Of a DNA stretch of 64,000 nt, positions 53,947 through 63,472 are shown in pieces. The notes beneath the pieces were generated by a model, which made no database searches, was not told the origin of the DNA, and was given only the letters and a program-made list of their open reading frames with translations. The position numbers were made by a program, and so were the translations under genes. Origin of the DNA: Nitrospira sp. (GTDB lineage: Bacteria; Nitrospirota; Nitrospiria; Nitrospirales; Nitrospiraceae); the NCBI GenBank assembly GCA_022226955.1, contig CP092079.1, positions 337,666-401,665 of the forward strand, read 5' to 3'. Each line of letters opens with the position of its first letter. The stretch's first letter is position 1.

Positions 53947-55869
53947 CTACTTCTTCTCTTTGTCCACTTCTTCGAACTCCGCGTCCACGACTTTTTCATC
54001 GGTCTTGGCTTCGGCGTCAGCCGAGGCGGAGGCATCCGCTCCCGATCCCGGTGCAGCCGACGCGGCGGCTTTCTTGTACATCTCTTCCGCCAGCTTATGC
54101 GAGGCGGTCATGAGCGTCTGGGTGGCCGATTCGATGGCATCCGGTTCGGTCCCTTCCAGGGCCTTCTTCAGCGCCGCCACGGCATCCTGAATCTTGGTTT
54201 TCTCTTCCGCATCGACCTTATCGCCGTACTCCGTCAGATTCTTTTCGGTCTGATAGATCAGGTTGTCGGCCTGGTTCTTGGCTTCAGCGAGTTTGCGCCG
54301 TTTCTTGTCGTCTTCGGTGTGCGAGGCCGCATCCTTGACGAGTTTTTCGACTTCTTCCTTGCTGAGGCCGCTGGAGGCCGTGATCTTGATCGACTGTTCT
54401 TTCTGTGTCGCCAAATCCTTCGCCGATACATGGACAATGCCGTTGGCATCGATGTCGAAGGTCACTTCGACCTGCGGCATGCCGCGTGGCGCCGGAGGAA
54501 TGCCGACGAGATCGAACTGGCCGAGCAGCTTGTTGTCGTTCGCCATTTCGCGTTCACCCTGGAACACGCGAATGGTGACGGCCGTCTGGTTGTCGGCCGC
54601 GGTCGAGAAGACCTGGCTCTTCTTCGTCGGGACGGTGGTGTTGCGCTCGATCAACTTCGTGAACACGCCGCCCAAGGTCTCAATACCCAAGGAGAGGGGC
54701 GTGACGTCGAGCAACAGCACGTCCTTCACTTCGCCCTTGAGCACGCCACCCTGAACGGCGGCACCGATGGCGACGACTTCGTCTGGATTCACACCGCGAT
54801 GGGGCTCTTTTCCAAAGAACTCCTTCACGACTTGAATGACTTTCGGCATGCGGGTCATGCCGCCGACCAGCACGACTTCCTGGATGTCCTTGGCCGTCAC
54901 GCCGGCATCGGATAAGGCCTTGCGGCAAGGCTCGATGGTGCGCTGGACCAGGTCATCGACCAATTGTTCCAGTTTGGCTCTGGAGAGCTTGATCACCATG
55001 TGCTTCGGACCGCTGGCATCGGCCGTGATGAACGGCAAATTGATTTCCGTTTCCGGCGAGGACGACAGCTCGATCTTGGCGCGCTCGGCGGCTTCCTTCA
55101 GCCGCTGCAAGGCCATCCGGTCTTTCTTGAGATCGATGCCCTGATCTTTCTTGAATTCATCGACGAGCCAGTCCATGACGCGCAGATCGAAATCGTCGCC
55201 GCCAAGATAGGTATCGCCGTTGGTGGACTTCACTTCAAAGACGCCTTCGCCGATTTCGAGGACGGAGACGTCGAAGGTGCCTCCGCCGAGGTCGTAGACG
55301 GCGATCCGTTCGTCTTTCTTCTTGTCGAGCCCATAGGCCAGCGATGCCGCCGTCGGCTCGTTGATGATGCGCAGGACGTTCAGCCCCGCGATCTGGCCCG
55401 CATCTTTCGTCGCCTGACGCTGGCTATCGTCAAAATAGGCCGGAACGGTGACGACCGCTTCCGTGACTTTTTCGCCGAGATAGTCTTCCGCCGTCTGCCG
55501 CATCTTCTGCAAAATCATGGCGGAGACTTCCGGCGGGCTGTAGGATTTGCCGCGGATGATGACATGCGCATCGCCGTTGTCGGCTTCCACGACTTTGTAC
55601 GGGAGCCGTTTCATGGCTTCCTGTACTTCGCGGCTCTTGAACTTGCGGCCCATGAGGCGCTTGACGGAGAAAATCGTATTCTCCGGGTTGGTGATGGCCT
55701 GGCGTTTGGCGATTTGGCCGACGAGCCGCTCCCCCTTGTCGGTAATGGCGACGATGGAGGGGGTGGTGCGAGCGCCTTCTGCGTTGGCGATCACGACCGG
55801 ATCGCCGCCGCTCATAATCGCGACGCACGAGTTGGTGGTGCCGAGGTCGATTCCGATAACTTTACCCAT
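53947..55869 (-). CDS. dnaK: Chaperone protein DnaK (Hsp70)
   Basis: 640 residues, full-length Hsp70: ATPase domain with [29 protein letters not shown] and LVGGMTRMP; substrate-binding domain with [16 protein letters not shown]; helical lid and acidic tail ([14 protein letters not shown]). It refolds proteins with DnaJ and GrpE, whose genes adjoin it. Confidence 0.98.
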   Translation of the reverse strand: MGKVIGIDLGTTNSCVAIMSGGDPVVIANAEGARTTPSIVAITDKGERLVGQIAKRQAITNPENTIFSVKRLMGRKFKSREVQEAMKRLPYKVVEADNGDAHVIIRGKSYSPPEVSAMILQKMRQTAEDYLGEKVTEAVVTVPAYFDDSQRQATKDAGQIAGLNVLRIINEPTAASLAYGLDKKKDERIAVYDLGGGTFDVSVLEIGEGVFEVKSTNGDTYLGGDDFDLRVMDWLVDEFKKDQGIDLKKDRMALQRLKEAAERAKIELSSSPETEINLPFITADASGPKHMVIKLSRAKLEQLVDDLVQRTIEPCRKALSDAGVTAKDIQEVVLVGGMTRMPKVIQVVKEFFGKEPHRGVNPDEVVAIGAAVQGGVLKGEVKDVLLLDVTPLSLGIETLGGVFTKLIERNTTVPTKKSQVFSTAADNQTAVTIRVFQGEREMANDNKLLGQFDLVGIPPAPRGMPQVEVTFDIDANGIVHVSAKDLATQKEQSIKITASSGLSKEEVEKLVKDAASHTEDDKKRRKLAEAKNQADNLIYQTEKNLTEYGDKVDAEEKTKIQDAVAALKKALEGTEPDAIESATQTLMTASHKLAEEMYKKAAASAAPGSGADASASADAEAKTDEKVVDAEFEEVDKEKK

Positions 55870-55931
55870 GAGTGAACTCCTTCCTTCCCGATATCAGCGT
55901 CTATTTATGACGTGTTTGATTCGTGCCGAAT

Positions 55932-56486
55932 CTAACTGTCGGCCTGCGCGGGACCCGATGACACACTGACCATCGCTGCGCGGAGCACTCTGTCGTGCAG
56001 GCGATAGCCTTTTTGAAATTCGTCGACCACGTGATCGCTAGGCACTTGGTCGGAAGGGACTTGCGAAACCGCCTGATGCGCGGCAGGGTCGAACGGTTTC
56101 CCGATGCTGTCAATTGCCTGCACGCCGAATTTGCTGAGAGAGCCGGTCAGTTGTTTAAGGGTGAGGTCCACACCCTGCACCAATGCCGCACTCCCTTTGT
56201 TGCCATGAGCCGCTTTGATCGCCCGCTCCAGGTTGTCGACGACCGGGAGCAATTCTTTCAAGAGCTGCTCATTCCCAAACTTGATTTGCTCACGTTGGTC
56301 CCGTTGGGCCAATCGCTTATAGTTTTCGAACTCTGCCGCCTGCCGCAGGTATTTTTCGCTGAGGGCTTTGCACTCATCTTCTTTGGCGGCAAGAACGGCC
56401 TGCATCCCGTCATCCTGACCTTGGTCGGAGGTGGGGTCGTTCTCTAAGTCGTCAATTGTATTGGCGTTGTCTTGTTTGTCTTTCAT
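55932..56486 (-). CDS. grpE: Nucleotide exchange factor GrpE
   Basis: 184 residues: acidic N-terminus, long helix (KALSEKYLRQAAEFENYKRL) and the head with LLPVVDNLERAI, PFDPAAHQAV and VVDEFQKGYRLHDRVLRAAM. Dimeric partner that swaps ADP for ATP on DnaK. First gene of the chaperone run; a promoter lies just upstream. Confidence 0.95.
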   Translation of the reverse strand: MKDKQDNANTIDDLENDPTSDQGQDDGMQAVLAAKEDECKALSEKYLRQAAEFENYKRLAQRDQREQIKFGNEQLLKELLPVVDNLERAIKAAHGNKGSAALVQGVDLTLKQLTGSLSKFGVQAIDSIGKPFDPAAHQAVSQVPSDQVPSDHVVDEFQKGYRLHDRVLRAAMVSVSSGPAQADS

Positions 56487-56507
56487 TGTTATTCCCCTAC
56501 AGGGAGG

Positions 56508-56535
56508 TAGATATCCATAGGGAAATGGAAGTCAA
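56508..56535 (-). promoter_or_regulatory. Sigma-70-like promoter of grpE-dnaK
   Basis: On the minus strand TTGACT (56530-56535), a 16-base spacer and TATCTA (56508-56513) lie 22 bases before the grpE ATG. No CIRCE inverted repeat and no clear sigma-32 element is visible, so the basis of heat-shock control is not shown by the sequence. Confidence 0.5.
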
Positions 56536-56583
56536 CGGGGGGTGAAGAAATTTCTGAGAAAAATGATGGAGATATCGTGAGGG

Positions 56584-57372
56584 CTAGGCCCAAGTTGCGG
56601 ATGAGGCGCCGCGAGCTCGGCGGTAGAGGAGCTCCAATCCTTCAAGGGTCAGTAATGGTTCTATTCGTGTGATCGATGTCGTTTCAGGGGCGATAATCGA
56701 GGCTAGACCTCCGGTTGCGATGACCAGGCAGGGTCGTCCGAGTTCTTGTTCGATACGCCGAACGAGCGCATCGACAAGTCCGGCATATCCGAACAGCAGG
56801 CCGGCCTGAATGCTGCTGGCGGTATCGGTTCCAATCACGGTTTTGGGACGGGCCAGTTCAACCTTGCTGAGTTTGGCGGCGCGGGCAAAGAGCGCCTCGG
56901 CCGAGATGCCGATCCCTGGCGCGATGACGCCCCCAAGATACTCTCCAGTCCGTGTGACGGCGCAAAAAGTTGTCGCCGTGCCGAAGTCCACGATAATGAG
57001 ATCGGTGTTGTGCTTATGGTAAGCCGCGGCGGCATTGACAATGCGGTCGCTGCCGATTTCTTTCGGATTCGCATATTTGAGTGTGAGGCCGACATCCATG
57101 TCCGACGACACCACTAAGGGCGTGCGGTGGAAGTAGGTTTCGACCATGGCGTCGAAGGTGCCGGTGAGGGCCGGCACGACGCTGGAGATGATGGCATCCG
57201 TGACCTGTTGCGGAGTACGGCCGCTCCTGGCTAATAGATTTAAGCAGAGCACGCCGTATTCATCGGCCGTTGTTTTCGGATCGGTTGCCAGACGCCAATG
57301 GGCTATCAATGTGGAGCCTTCGAAGATGCCCCACACGACATTGGTGTTGCCGATGTCGATCACGAGTAACAT
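56584..57372 (-). CDS. coaX: Type III pantothenate kinase
   Basis: 262 residues of the ASKHA fold: DIGNTNVVWGIFEG (phosphate loop), the GSDRIVNAAAAYH motif, VDFGTATTFCAVT and GGVIAPGIGIS. It makes 4'-phosphopantothenate, the first step of CoA synthesis, and needs a monovalent cation. Close to birA in the same direction. Confidence 0.94.
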   Translation of the reverse strand: MLLVIDIGNTNVVWGIFEGSTLIAHWRLATDPKTTADEYGVLCLNLLARSGRTPQQVTDAIISSVVPALTGTFDAMVETYFHRTPLVVSSDMDVGLTLKYANPKEIGSDRIVNAAAAYHKHNTDLIIVDFGTATTFCAVTRTGEYLGGVIAPGIGISAEALFARAAKLSKVELARPKTVIGTDTASSIQAGLLFGYAGLVDALVRRIEQELGRPCLVIATGGLASIIAPETTSITRIEPLLTLEGLELLYRRARGASSATWA

Positions 57373-57405
57373 GCCGCTATTGTACTTGGTCGGTCGGCGG
57401 TTTCG

Positions 57406-58245
57406 CTAGCCTCTGATGTGCAGGACGTCGCCTGCTCGTATATCGACGAGAGGGGCCTTGTCCGTACTGGGAGTTTCCGTGGAGGGTCTGACTTGAAGCG
57501 TGCCGTCGGCAGTGATGGCAACGGCTGTTCCTAGAAGCTCTTTCGTGGGATCCAGCACCACGCGCACCTGCCGGCCGAGGGTGGTGCAACGACGTTGGTA
57601 GGCCTGTAATAACCGGGACGGGCCATGGGCGCGCAACTCGTCGAGACTTTGTTCAAGTTCCATGAGGAGCTGAGCGAGCAACCTATTGCGATCGATGAGG
57701 CGGTGAGTGGATTCGAAAATCGAGGTCGCGATCGGGCGTAATTCGTTGGGAAAGATGTCGCGATGAACATTCACATTCAGCCCGATTCCGATCACCACGA
57801 CAGGATTGTCGGGGCTGGCCAGTGAACTTTCACAGAGAATGCCGCCGACTTTCCGTTCATCTAGCAAGAGATCGTTGGGCCATTTTAGCGCGAGCGATGT
57901 CGCGGCTACTTCTTGGACCGCTTCTGCCACTGCCAGCGCGGTCGTCAAGGGGACCCACGAGAGCCAGTCCGCCAGCGAGACTCCCTGGCCGAGCCCACGG
58001 ACAATGATCGAGCAGTAGAGATTCAATCCTGGCGGCGAGAACCATACTCGCGCATGACGGCCTCGCCCTGCCGATTGGCTTTCGGCGACGACGGTGGTTC
58101 CATCCTTCGCGCCTCCCAGCGCCAGCGTCATCGCTGCTGAATTGGTCGAGGCGAGGGTCTGGTGGATATGCAGGTGCTGGCCCAAGCGCGTGGTTGCCAG
58201 GGTGCTGCGAATATCGTCGATGGTGAGAGGGGAAGAGGTGGACAC
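57406..58245 (-). CDS. birA: Biotin--[acetyl-CoA-carboxylase] ligase
   Basis: 279 residues, catalytic BPL domain only: ESQSAGRGRHARVWFSPPG (biotinyl-AMP loop, GRGRxxR), LKWPNDLLLDERKVGGILCE and a small C-terminal SH3-like domain. There is no N-terminal DNA-binding domain, so it is a non-regulatory (group I) enzyme. Three bases after nadC. Confidence 0.93.
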   Translation of the reverse strand: MSTSSPLTIDDIRSTLATTRLGQHLHIHQTLASTNSAAMTLALGGAKDGTTVVAESQSAGRGRHARVWFSPPGLNLYCSIIVRGLGQGVSLADWLSWVPLTTALAVAEAVQEVAATSLALKWPNDLLLDERKVGGILCESSLASPDNPVVVIGIGLNVNVHRDIFPNELRPIATSIFESTHRLIDRNRLLAQLLMELEQSLDELRAHGPSRLLQAYQRRCTTLGRQVRVVLDPTKELLGTAVAITADGTLQVRPSTETPSTDKAPLVDIRAGDVLHIRG

Positions 58246-58248
58246 GGC

Positions 58249-59130
58249 TTATGTGCGTGGCCGCCGCGCGCGGCGGATCGGTGTCAGTTCCAGGCTCATG
58301 GTGGCGGCGGGCGCCGAATGGGTCAGTGCGCCGATGGAAATACGATCCGCGCCCGCTTGCGCCATGGCGCGCACGTTCTTGAGGGTAATGCCGCCAGACA
58401 CTTCCACGACAGCCCGCCGTTTGATCAATGTGACGGCCTGCCTGACCATCGCCGGGGTCATATTATCGAGCAAAATGATATCGGCTTTTCCCGCGAGAGC
58501 GTGGCGAACGTCCGCCAAGGATTCCACCTCGACAATCAAGGGGACTGCGCGAGAAGCGTCTCGATGCGCGAGCCGGCAGGCTGTACGGACGGCTTGCCGG
58601 CCTTTCTGGAGCAGGGCAAGATGGTTATCTTTAATCAGGATGCCATCGCCAAGCGAGAACCGGTGGTTGGTCCCGCCACCGAGTGCGACCGCCCATTTTT
58701 GTAGGGCTCGCCAGCCAGGCAGGGTTTTTCTCGTATCGAGAATCTGCGCGGGGGTATGACGGACAGCCCGGCAAAACGCGTCGGTGAGTGTGGCGATGCC
58801 TGACAGGTGTTGGAGAAAGTTCAAGGCGACTCGCTCCGCTTGCAGGATTGATCGGCCATCTCCATCGATGTCCAGCAGCGCCGCGCCAACGGGAACTCGG
58901 TCGCCATCCTGCGTATGCATTGTGAGGCGGAGCGAGGGATCGACCATCAGGAACGTTTGTACGGCTGTGGCCAGTCCGGCAACCACCACCGGCTGTTGGG
59001 CAATGATCGATGCATGAGCTGGAACTGGCTTGGAGAAGAGCGCGGAGGTCGTGATGTCGCCTGCGCCGAAATCTTCTTCCAGCCCGGCGCGCACGGCGCG
59101 GCGAATATCGGCCGCGGGGAGCAGTACCAT
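58249..59130 (-). CDS. nadC: Nicotinate-nucleotide pyrophosphorylase (carboxylating)
   Basis: 293 residues. Quinolinate phosphoribosyltransferase motifs: ALLDIDGDGRSILQAERVAL, ILDTRKTLPGWRALQKWAV, GGTNHRFSLGDGILIKDNHL and EVSGGITLKNV. It converts quinolinate and PRPP to nicotinate mononucleotide in de novo NAD synthesis. Packed between valS and birA with gaps of three bases, so probably one operon valS-nadC-birA-coaX. Confidence 0.95.
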   Translation of the reverse strand: MVLLPAADIRRAVRAGLEEDFGAGDITTSALFSKPVPAHASIIAQQPVVVAGLATAVQTFLMVDPSLRLTMHTQDGDRVPVGAALLDIDGDGRSILQAERVALNFLQHLSGIATLTDAFCRAVRHTPAQILDTRKTLPGWRALQKWAVALGGGTNHRFSLGDGILIKDNHLALLQKGRQAVRTACRLAHRDASRAVPLIVEVESLADVRHALAGKADIILLDNMTPAMVRQAVTLIKRRAVVEVSGGITLKNVRAMAQAGADRISIGALTHSAPAATMSLELTPIRRARRPRT

Positions 59131-59133
59131 CGG

Positions 59134-61899
59134 TCAGGCCTCCAGCATGGCGCGCAGTTGTTGCTCGCTGCTGGCGAGCATCGCCCGGTCGCGGGTGAGG
59201 CTGCGCACGCGTTCGCGATGTTCCGCGATGACGTCGGGCGGCGCATTGGAGACAAAGTCCGCGCTTTTCAATTTGCCCTCGATGCGAGCGGACTCTTTCT
59301 CCGCGTCGGCGATCTGTTTGAGCAGGCGATCAAGCGCTTTCTTGAGGTCCACATCGCCTTCGACCGCAATGCCCAGGGTCAGCCCTTCGGCTACGAGCCG
59401 GAGGATCTTGGTCGCCGGCCAGTCGGCTATCGGTGCCAGGGTCAACGATCCTTTTCCGAGGTGAGCGAGGTCGGTCTTCAGCGCGTGCAGGCTGGAGACG
59501 GTCTTCTGGTCGTCATGCGTGGCAAAGAAGGTGATTGGTTTGCCGGGCGGATAATTGAGCAACACGCGCGCGGCCCGCAGCAAGCCAATGCTGCGTTCAA
59601 GGAGGCGAAAGGCCTCGTCGGACGCTCCATCGTGCCACTCGTCTCGCGTCGTCGGATAGGCTTGCAGGACGATGGTCTCGCCTTGATGCGGCAGGGTTTG
59701 CCAGATTTCTTCCGAGAGGAACGGCATAAATGGGTGCAGAAGCCGCAGCCAGATTTCCAGTGTCTCCGATAGGGTGTGACGGGTGGATGGACCTTCCGGA
59801 TGAGCCGGATCTTGAAGGATTGGCTTGATCAGTTCGAGGTACCAGTCACAGTACTCGTGCCAGAAGAATTGATAGAGCGCGCTGGCGGCGCGATCGAAGC
59901 GATAGGCTTCCAACTCCTGGTCGACAACACGGATGGTGTCGTTCAAGCGGCTGAGGATCCATCGGTCTGGGAATGAGCGGTCTCTTGGCTGTCGCGCTTC
60001 TTTCGCGCCGTCGAGATACATGTGCGCGAAACGGGCGGCGTTCCAGATCTTGTTGGCAAAGTTGCGATAGCCTTCGATCCGCTCTTCCGCCAGCTTGATG
60101 TCGCGGCCGGGAGAGGCCATGGATGCGAGGGTGAAGCGCAAAGCGTCGGTGCCGAACTGCTCCATGACATGCAGCGGATCGATCACGTTGCCTTTCGATT
60201 TGCTCATTTTCTGCCCTTCGGCATCGCGGACGAGGGCATGGATGTAGACATCGCGGAACGGAACCTCACCCATGAACTTTAAACTCAGCATGATCATGCG
60301 CGCGACCCAAAAGAACAGAATATCCAGGCCAGTCACCAGAGTGGCAGTCGGATAGTACGCCTTCAGGTCCGGCGTCTGTTCCGGCCATCCAAGTGTGGAG
60401 AATGGCCAGAGCCCTGAGGAGAACCATGTGTCGAGGACGTCGGGATCGCGGAGAAACTCGCGACCGTTGCACCTGGGGCAGATAGAGGGGGCGGACTTGG
60501 CCACGATCGGCTTGGCGCCCTGCAGAATGGTTGTCCTTGTGATGGCGTTTCCGGAGGACGAAGGATAGGTTGTCGTCACGATATGTTTGGCGTTACAGGC
60601 CAGACAGTACCAGGCAGGAATTTGGTGGCCCCACCAGATTTGCCGGGAGATGCACCAGTCTTTAATGTCCCGCATCCAACCAAGATAGTTGTTGGTCCAG
60701 CTTTCGGGGACGATGCGGATGCGCCCGTCCTCCACGGCTTTGATGGCCGGTTCCGCCAGGGGCTTGATGTCGATGAACCACTGCGGCGATAAATAGGGCT
60801 CGACGACGGTTTTGCAGCGATAACATTTCCCAATGGCCATCTTGTGGTCGTCGACTTTGGCGAGGAGGTTGCGTTCTCGCAGGAGCGCTTCCACGATTGG
60901 CCGGGCTTTGCTGACAGGAAGACCGGTTAGCTTGTCGATCACGGCCGTTTCGACGCCGGCTTTATGCATGCCATCGGGATCGAGCAGCGCTCGACAATCC
61001 AGGATGGCGAGCCGCGCCAGCTTGTGGCGTTCTCCGGCTTCGTAGTCGTTAAAGTCATGCGCCGGAGTAATCTTGACGGCGCCGGTTCCAAACTCGCGAT
61101 TGACGAGGATCGCATCGCCGATGATGGGAATCGTGCGGGTCGTGAGCGGCAGGCGGACCTGTTTGCCGATCAAGTGGCGGAAGCGTTCGTCGTCAGGGTG
61201 GACAGCCACGGCGGTATCGCCGAGGAGCGTTTCCGGTCTGGTCGTGGCGACGGTCAGGCGGATGTCGGGATTGTCGGCAAGCGCATACTCGATGGAGTAG
61301 AGCTTGCCTTTGATCTCTTCATGTTCCACTTCAATGTCGGACAGCGCGGTTTGGCAACGGGGGCACCAGTTGATCAATCGCTCGCCCCGGTAGATCAGCC
61401 GGTCTTCGTATAGCCGGACGAAGACTTCCAGCACGGCTTTCGAGAGGCCTTCGTCCATGGTGAAGCGCTCGCGGCTCCAATCGCAGGAGGCGCCGAGCCG
61501 TTTCAACTGTTGGATGATGGTGCCGCCGGACTGGGCTTTCCACTGCCAGATCCGTTCAAGAAAGGCTTCGCGGCCCAAGGCTTCGCGCGAGGTGCCTTCC
61601 TGCATGAGCTGTTTCTCGACGACGTTTTGCGTGGCAATGCCGGCATGGTCGGTGCCCGGCATCCACAGCACATTGCGGCCTTGCATGCGGCGCCAGCGAA
61701 TCAGGATGTCTTGAAGCGAATTGTTCAGTGCGTGGCCGACGTGCAAGGAGCCGGTCACATTCGGGGGAGGGATGACAATGCAATAGGGCGCCCCAGGGTG
61801 TTCAGGGGCGGCCTTGAAGTACCCGCGACGGACCCATTCCTGGTACCAGCGGTCTTCGACGGCTTTCGGTTCATAGGTCTTATCGAGTTGCGATGCCAT
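59134..61899 (-). CDS. valS: Valyl-tRNA synthetase
   Basis: 921 residues, class Ia synthetase: PPPNVTGSLHVGHALNNSLQ (HIGH), the CP1 editing insertion, two C-x2-C-like zinc features (CYRCKTV, CPRCNGREF), KMSKSKGNVIDP and a C-terminal coiled coil that contacts tRNA. Full length; first gene of the valS-nadC-birA-coaX run. Confidence 0.97.
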   Translation of the reverse strand: MASQLDKTYEPKAVEDRWYQEWVRRGYFKAAPEHPGAPYCIVIPPPNVTGSLHVGHALNNSLQDILIRWRRMQGRNVLWMPGTDHAGIATQNVVEKQLMQEGTSREALGREAFLERIWQWKAQSGGTIIQQLKRLGASCDWSRERFTMDEGLSKAVLEVFVRLYEDRLIYRGERLINWCPRCQTALSDIEVEHEEIKGKLYSIEYALADNPDIRLTVATTRPETLLGDTAVAVHPDDERFRHLIGKQVRLPLTTRTIPIIGDAILVNREFGTGAVKITPAHDFNDYEAGERHKLARLAILDCRALLDPDGMHKAGVETAVIDKLTGLPVSKARPIVEALLRERNLLAKVDDHKMAIGKCYRCKTVVEPYLSPQWFIDIKPLAEPAIKAVEDGRIRIVPESWTNNYLGWMRDIKDWCISRQIWWGHQIPAWYCLACNAKHIVTTTYPSSSGNAITRTTILQGAKPIVAKSAPSICPRCNGREFLRDPDVLDTWFSSGLWPFSTLGWPEQTPDLKAYYPTATLVTGLDILFFWVARMIMLSLKFMGEVPFRDVYIHALVRDAEGQKMSKSKGNVIDPLHVMEQFGTDALRFTLASMASPGRDIKLAEERIEGYRNFANKIWNAARFAHMYLDGAKEARQPRDRSFPDRWILSRLNDTIRVVDQELEAYRFDRAASALYQFFWHEYCDWYLELIKPILQDPAHPEGPSTRHTLSETLEIWLRLLHPFMPFLSEEIWQTLPHQGETIVLQAYPTTRDEWHDGASDEAFRLLERSIGLLRAARVLLNYPPGKPITFFATHDDQKTVSSLHALKTDLAHLGKGSLTLAPIADWPATKILRLVAEGLTLGIAVEGDVDLKKALDRLLKQIADAEKESARIEGKLKSADFVSNAPPDVIAEHRERVRSLTRDRAMLASSEQQLRAMLEA

Positions 61900-61975
61900 G
61901 ATGCGCCCTTCGTCAAAAAATGAGCGCGCATCTTACCATGTCTGCCGATGGCGGGGAACGGCTTCTCGGCTTGGC

Positions 61976-62004
61976 TTGTGGCTGCGCATGGCTTGTGTTA
62001 TACA
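61976..62004 (+). promoter_or_regulatory. Promoter of the 39-residue basic protein
   Basis: TTGTGG (61976-61981), a 17-base spacer and TATACA (61999-62004) precede the ATG at 62050 by about 45 bases. Confidence 0.5.
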
Positions 62005-62049
62005 ATCGCCCGCAGCCAACGATTTATTGTCAGGATCAAGGGAGTCATC

Positions 62050-62169
62050 ATGCCGCGAGGACGTGAGAAAGATCGGAAGACCCGCAAGAAGCACCGCAAA
62101 AATGTGACGCGGGTAAAAGCGCTGGTGAAGGCGCGCCAGAAGGGGAAACGGGTCGGAAAGAAGAGCTAG
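62050..62169 (+). CDS. 39-residue highly basic protein
   Basis: MPRGREKDRKTRKKHRKNVT and a similar Lys/Arg-rich rest, no acidic core, ATG with AAGGGAG five bases upstream and its own promoter. Composition resembles small basic ribosomal proteins (bTHX or bS22 type) but I cannot assign a family. Divergent from valS and followed by a hairpin. Confidence 0.65.
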   Translation: MPRGREKDRKTRKKHRKNVTRVKALVKARQKGKRVGKKS

Positions 62170-62170
62170 G

Positions 62171-62196
62171 GCGGAGTAGGCGGGAGCCTACTCCGC
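62171..62196. terminator. Convergent hairpin
   Basis: An 11-base perfect stem (GCGGAGTAGGC / GCCTACTCCGC) with a GGGA loop sits between the basic-protein gene and the convergent receiver-domain gene, overlapping the latter's stop. No clear T tract on either side. Confidence 0.5.
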
Positions 62197-63315
62197 TGCT
62201 GTGAGACGGGTGAGTTCCGCTTTGATGTGCTGTTCCGCGAGTTCAGGAACGATTCGTTGCACCGCCTGTTCGACGGTCTGTTCCGCAGTTGCCCGGACGA
62301 GGTCGTCGGCGATGAGCGGAGCGTGCTTGAGAGTTGCCTGCCTGATTTCTTCTTTGACCAGCAGATCGATCGATCCCAGGTGTTCCCTCACGACGTCCGG
62401 GAGCTGCTTGCGCACGCTGGCCTCGGTTAGTTCGCGAACAGATTGGTCGAGCATATCCTTGATGGCCGGGCTCGCAACATCGGAGACGGCCTGATGGATC
62501 AGCGCTTCGTTTGCGGCCATTTCCTGTTTGATTAATGAGGGAAGCTCTTGCACCAGCAGCGGATGGACAATTGTCATCAGCTGTTCTTGCGAAAGAACTT
62601 CTCCCAGTTGGCCATCCAATTCATTTTTTACGGCCGTGTGAATACGGGTCGTGAGTTCTTTCTCAATGGCCTGGGGGAGCAGATCGGCAATCCGTTTCTC
62701 CGTCCGTTCGGTCATCGATTCCAATAGTTGTCCAAAGAGGCCTTTCATGGCTTCTTCAGGGCCGAGGACCGGCGGTGCGGTTTTCGTGGCGATCGTCGAG
62801 TCTTGAGGCTGATCCATGGTGAGATCCTTCTGCTCATTGGAGAGGTCTAACTGGTCCATCACCGCGTCGTCATTATCCGTGTCGGTCGATGTGGCGTCCG
62901 GCGGCCAGACTCGACGCTTGAGGCGGGTGCTATTTTGTTGGGGCTGCGTTTTGTGGGGGAGGTTCTTGATGACATCAAGAAGATCTTCCGACTGAAACGG
63001 TTTGTTCAGAAAGGCTTTCACGCCCAGCGTTTTGAGCAGGCTTTCATCAGGGCGATCGGCTGGATTAACCAGCGAGATTAGAAGGGTCTCGCTTAAACTG
63101 TCGAGTTTGTTCACTTCTTTACAGAAGCCTGAAAATGTCATGTTGTCGAGATGGTAGTCGGCGATGATTAAGGCGGGACTAATGCGCCGGGCCGCTTCGA
63201 GGGCGGCCGGACCGTCTTGAAAGCCAACGACGTCAAACCCTTCGGGTGTTGAGATTTGCTCAACCATGCGCCTGACGGCCGGGCTGCTATCGACGATGAA
63301 AATGGAAGATGCCAC
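62188..63315 (-). CDS. Receiver-domain protein with long helical C-terminus
   Basis: 375 residues from a GTG at 63315 with GGAGAG four bases upstream. Receiver domain 1-120: VDSSPAVRR, phospho-acceptor Asp in LIIADYHLD (about 53) and the Lys of FLNKPF (about 108). An acidic, low-complexity linker follows (about 125-190), then about 180 residues of amphipathic helices (LVQELPSLIKQEMAANEALI, KQLPDVVREHLGS, IVPELAEQHIKAELTRL). No DNA-binding or enzymatic output domain is seen. The tail resembles those of FrzZ-like or deltaproteobacterial receiver proteins, from memory. Confidence 0.8.
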   Translation of the reverse strand: MASSIFIVDSSPAVRRMVEQISTPEGFDVVGFQDGPAALEAARRISPALIIADYHLDNMTFSGFCKEVNKLDSLSETLLISLVNPADRPDESLLKTLGVKAFLNKPFQSEDLLDVIKNLPHKTQPQQNSTRLKRRVWPPDATSTDTDNDDAVMDQLDLSNEQKDLTMDQPQDSTIATKTAPPVLGPEEAMKGLFGQLLESMTERTEKRIADLLPQAIEKELTTRIHTAVKNELDGQLGEVLSQEQLMTIVHPLLVQELPSLIKQEMAANEALIHQAVSDVASPAIKDMLDQSVRELTEASVRKQLPDVVREHLGSIDLLVKEEIRQATLKHAPLIADDLVRATAEQTVEQAVQRIVPELAEQHIKAELTRLTAAE

Positions 63316-63345
63316 CTAACTCTCCAATTGTATTGAAGTATTACG

Positions 63346-63374
63346 AAGCTAGCAGGGGGGGTATTCTTTGTCAA
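63346..63374 (-). promoter_or_regulatory. Promoter of the receiver-domain gene
   Basis: TTGACA (63369-63374 on the minus strand), a 17-base spacer and a weaker TAGCTT (63346-63351), about 30 bases before the start codon. Confidence 0.55.
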
Positions 63375-63398
63375 GAAATCGAAGGATACGGTTCGATT

Positions 63399-63427
63399 TT
63401 GACTCCACGATATCAGCGCCTTACAAT
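63399..63427 (+). promoter_or_regulatory. Promoter of the HAD hydrolase gene
   Basis: TTGACT (63399-63404), a 17-base spacer and TACAAT (63422-63427), about 45 bases before the GTG at 63473. Divergent from the receiver-gene promoter. Confidence 0.7.
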
Positions 63428-63472
63428 CCGGCGCTTGTTCTATATGGATAATGGCATTGAGGAGAGATTGTT

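Noticed and set aside
56487..56583. Possible CIRCE or sigma-32 element before grpE
   Set aside because: No TTAGCACTC-type inverted repeat and no CTTGAA/CCCCAT pair could be found; only a sigma-70-like pair is visible.
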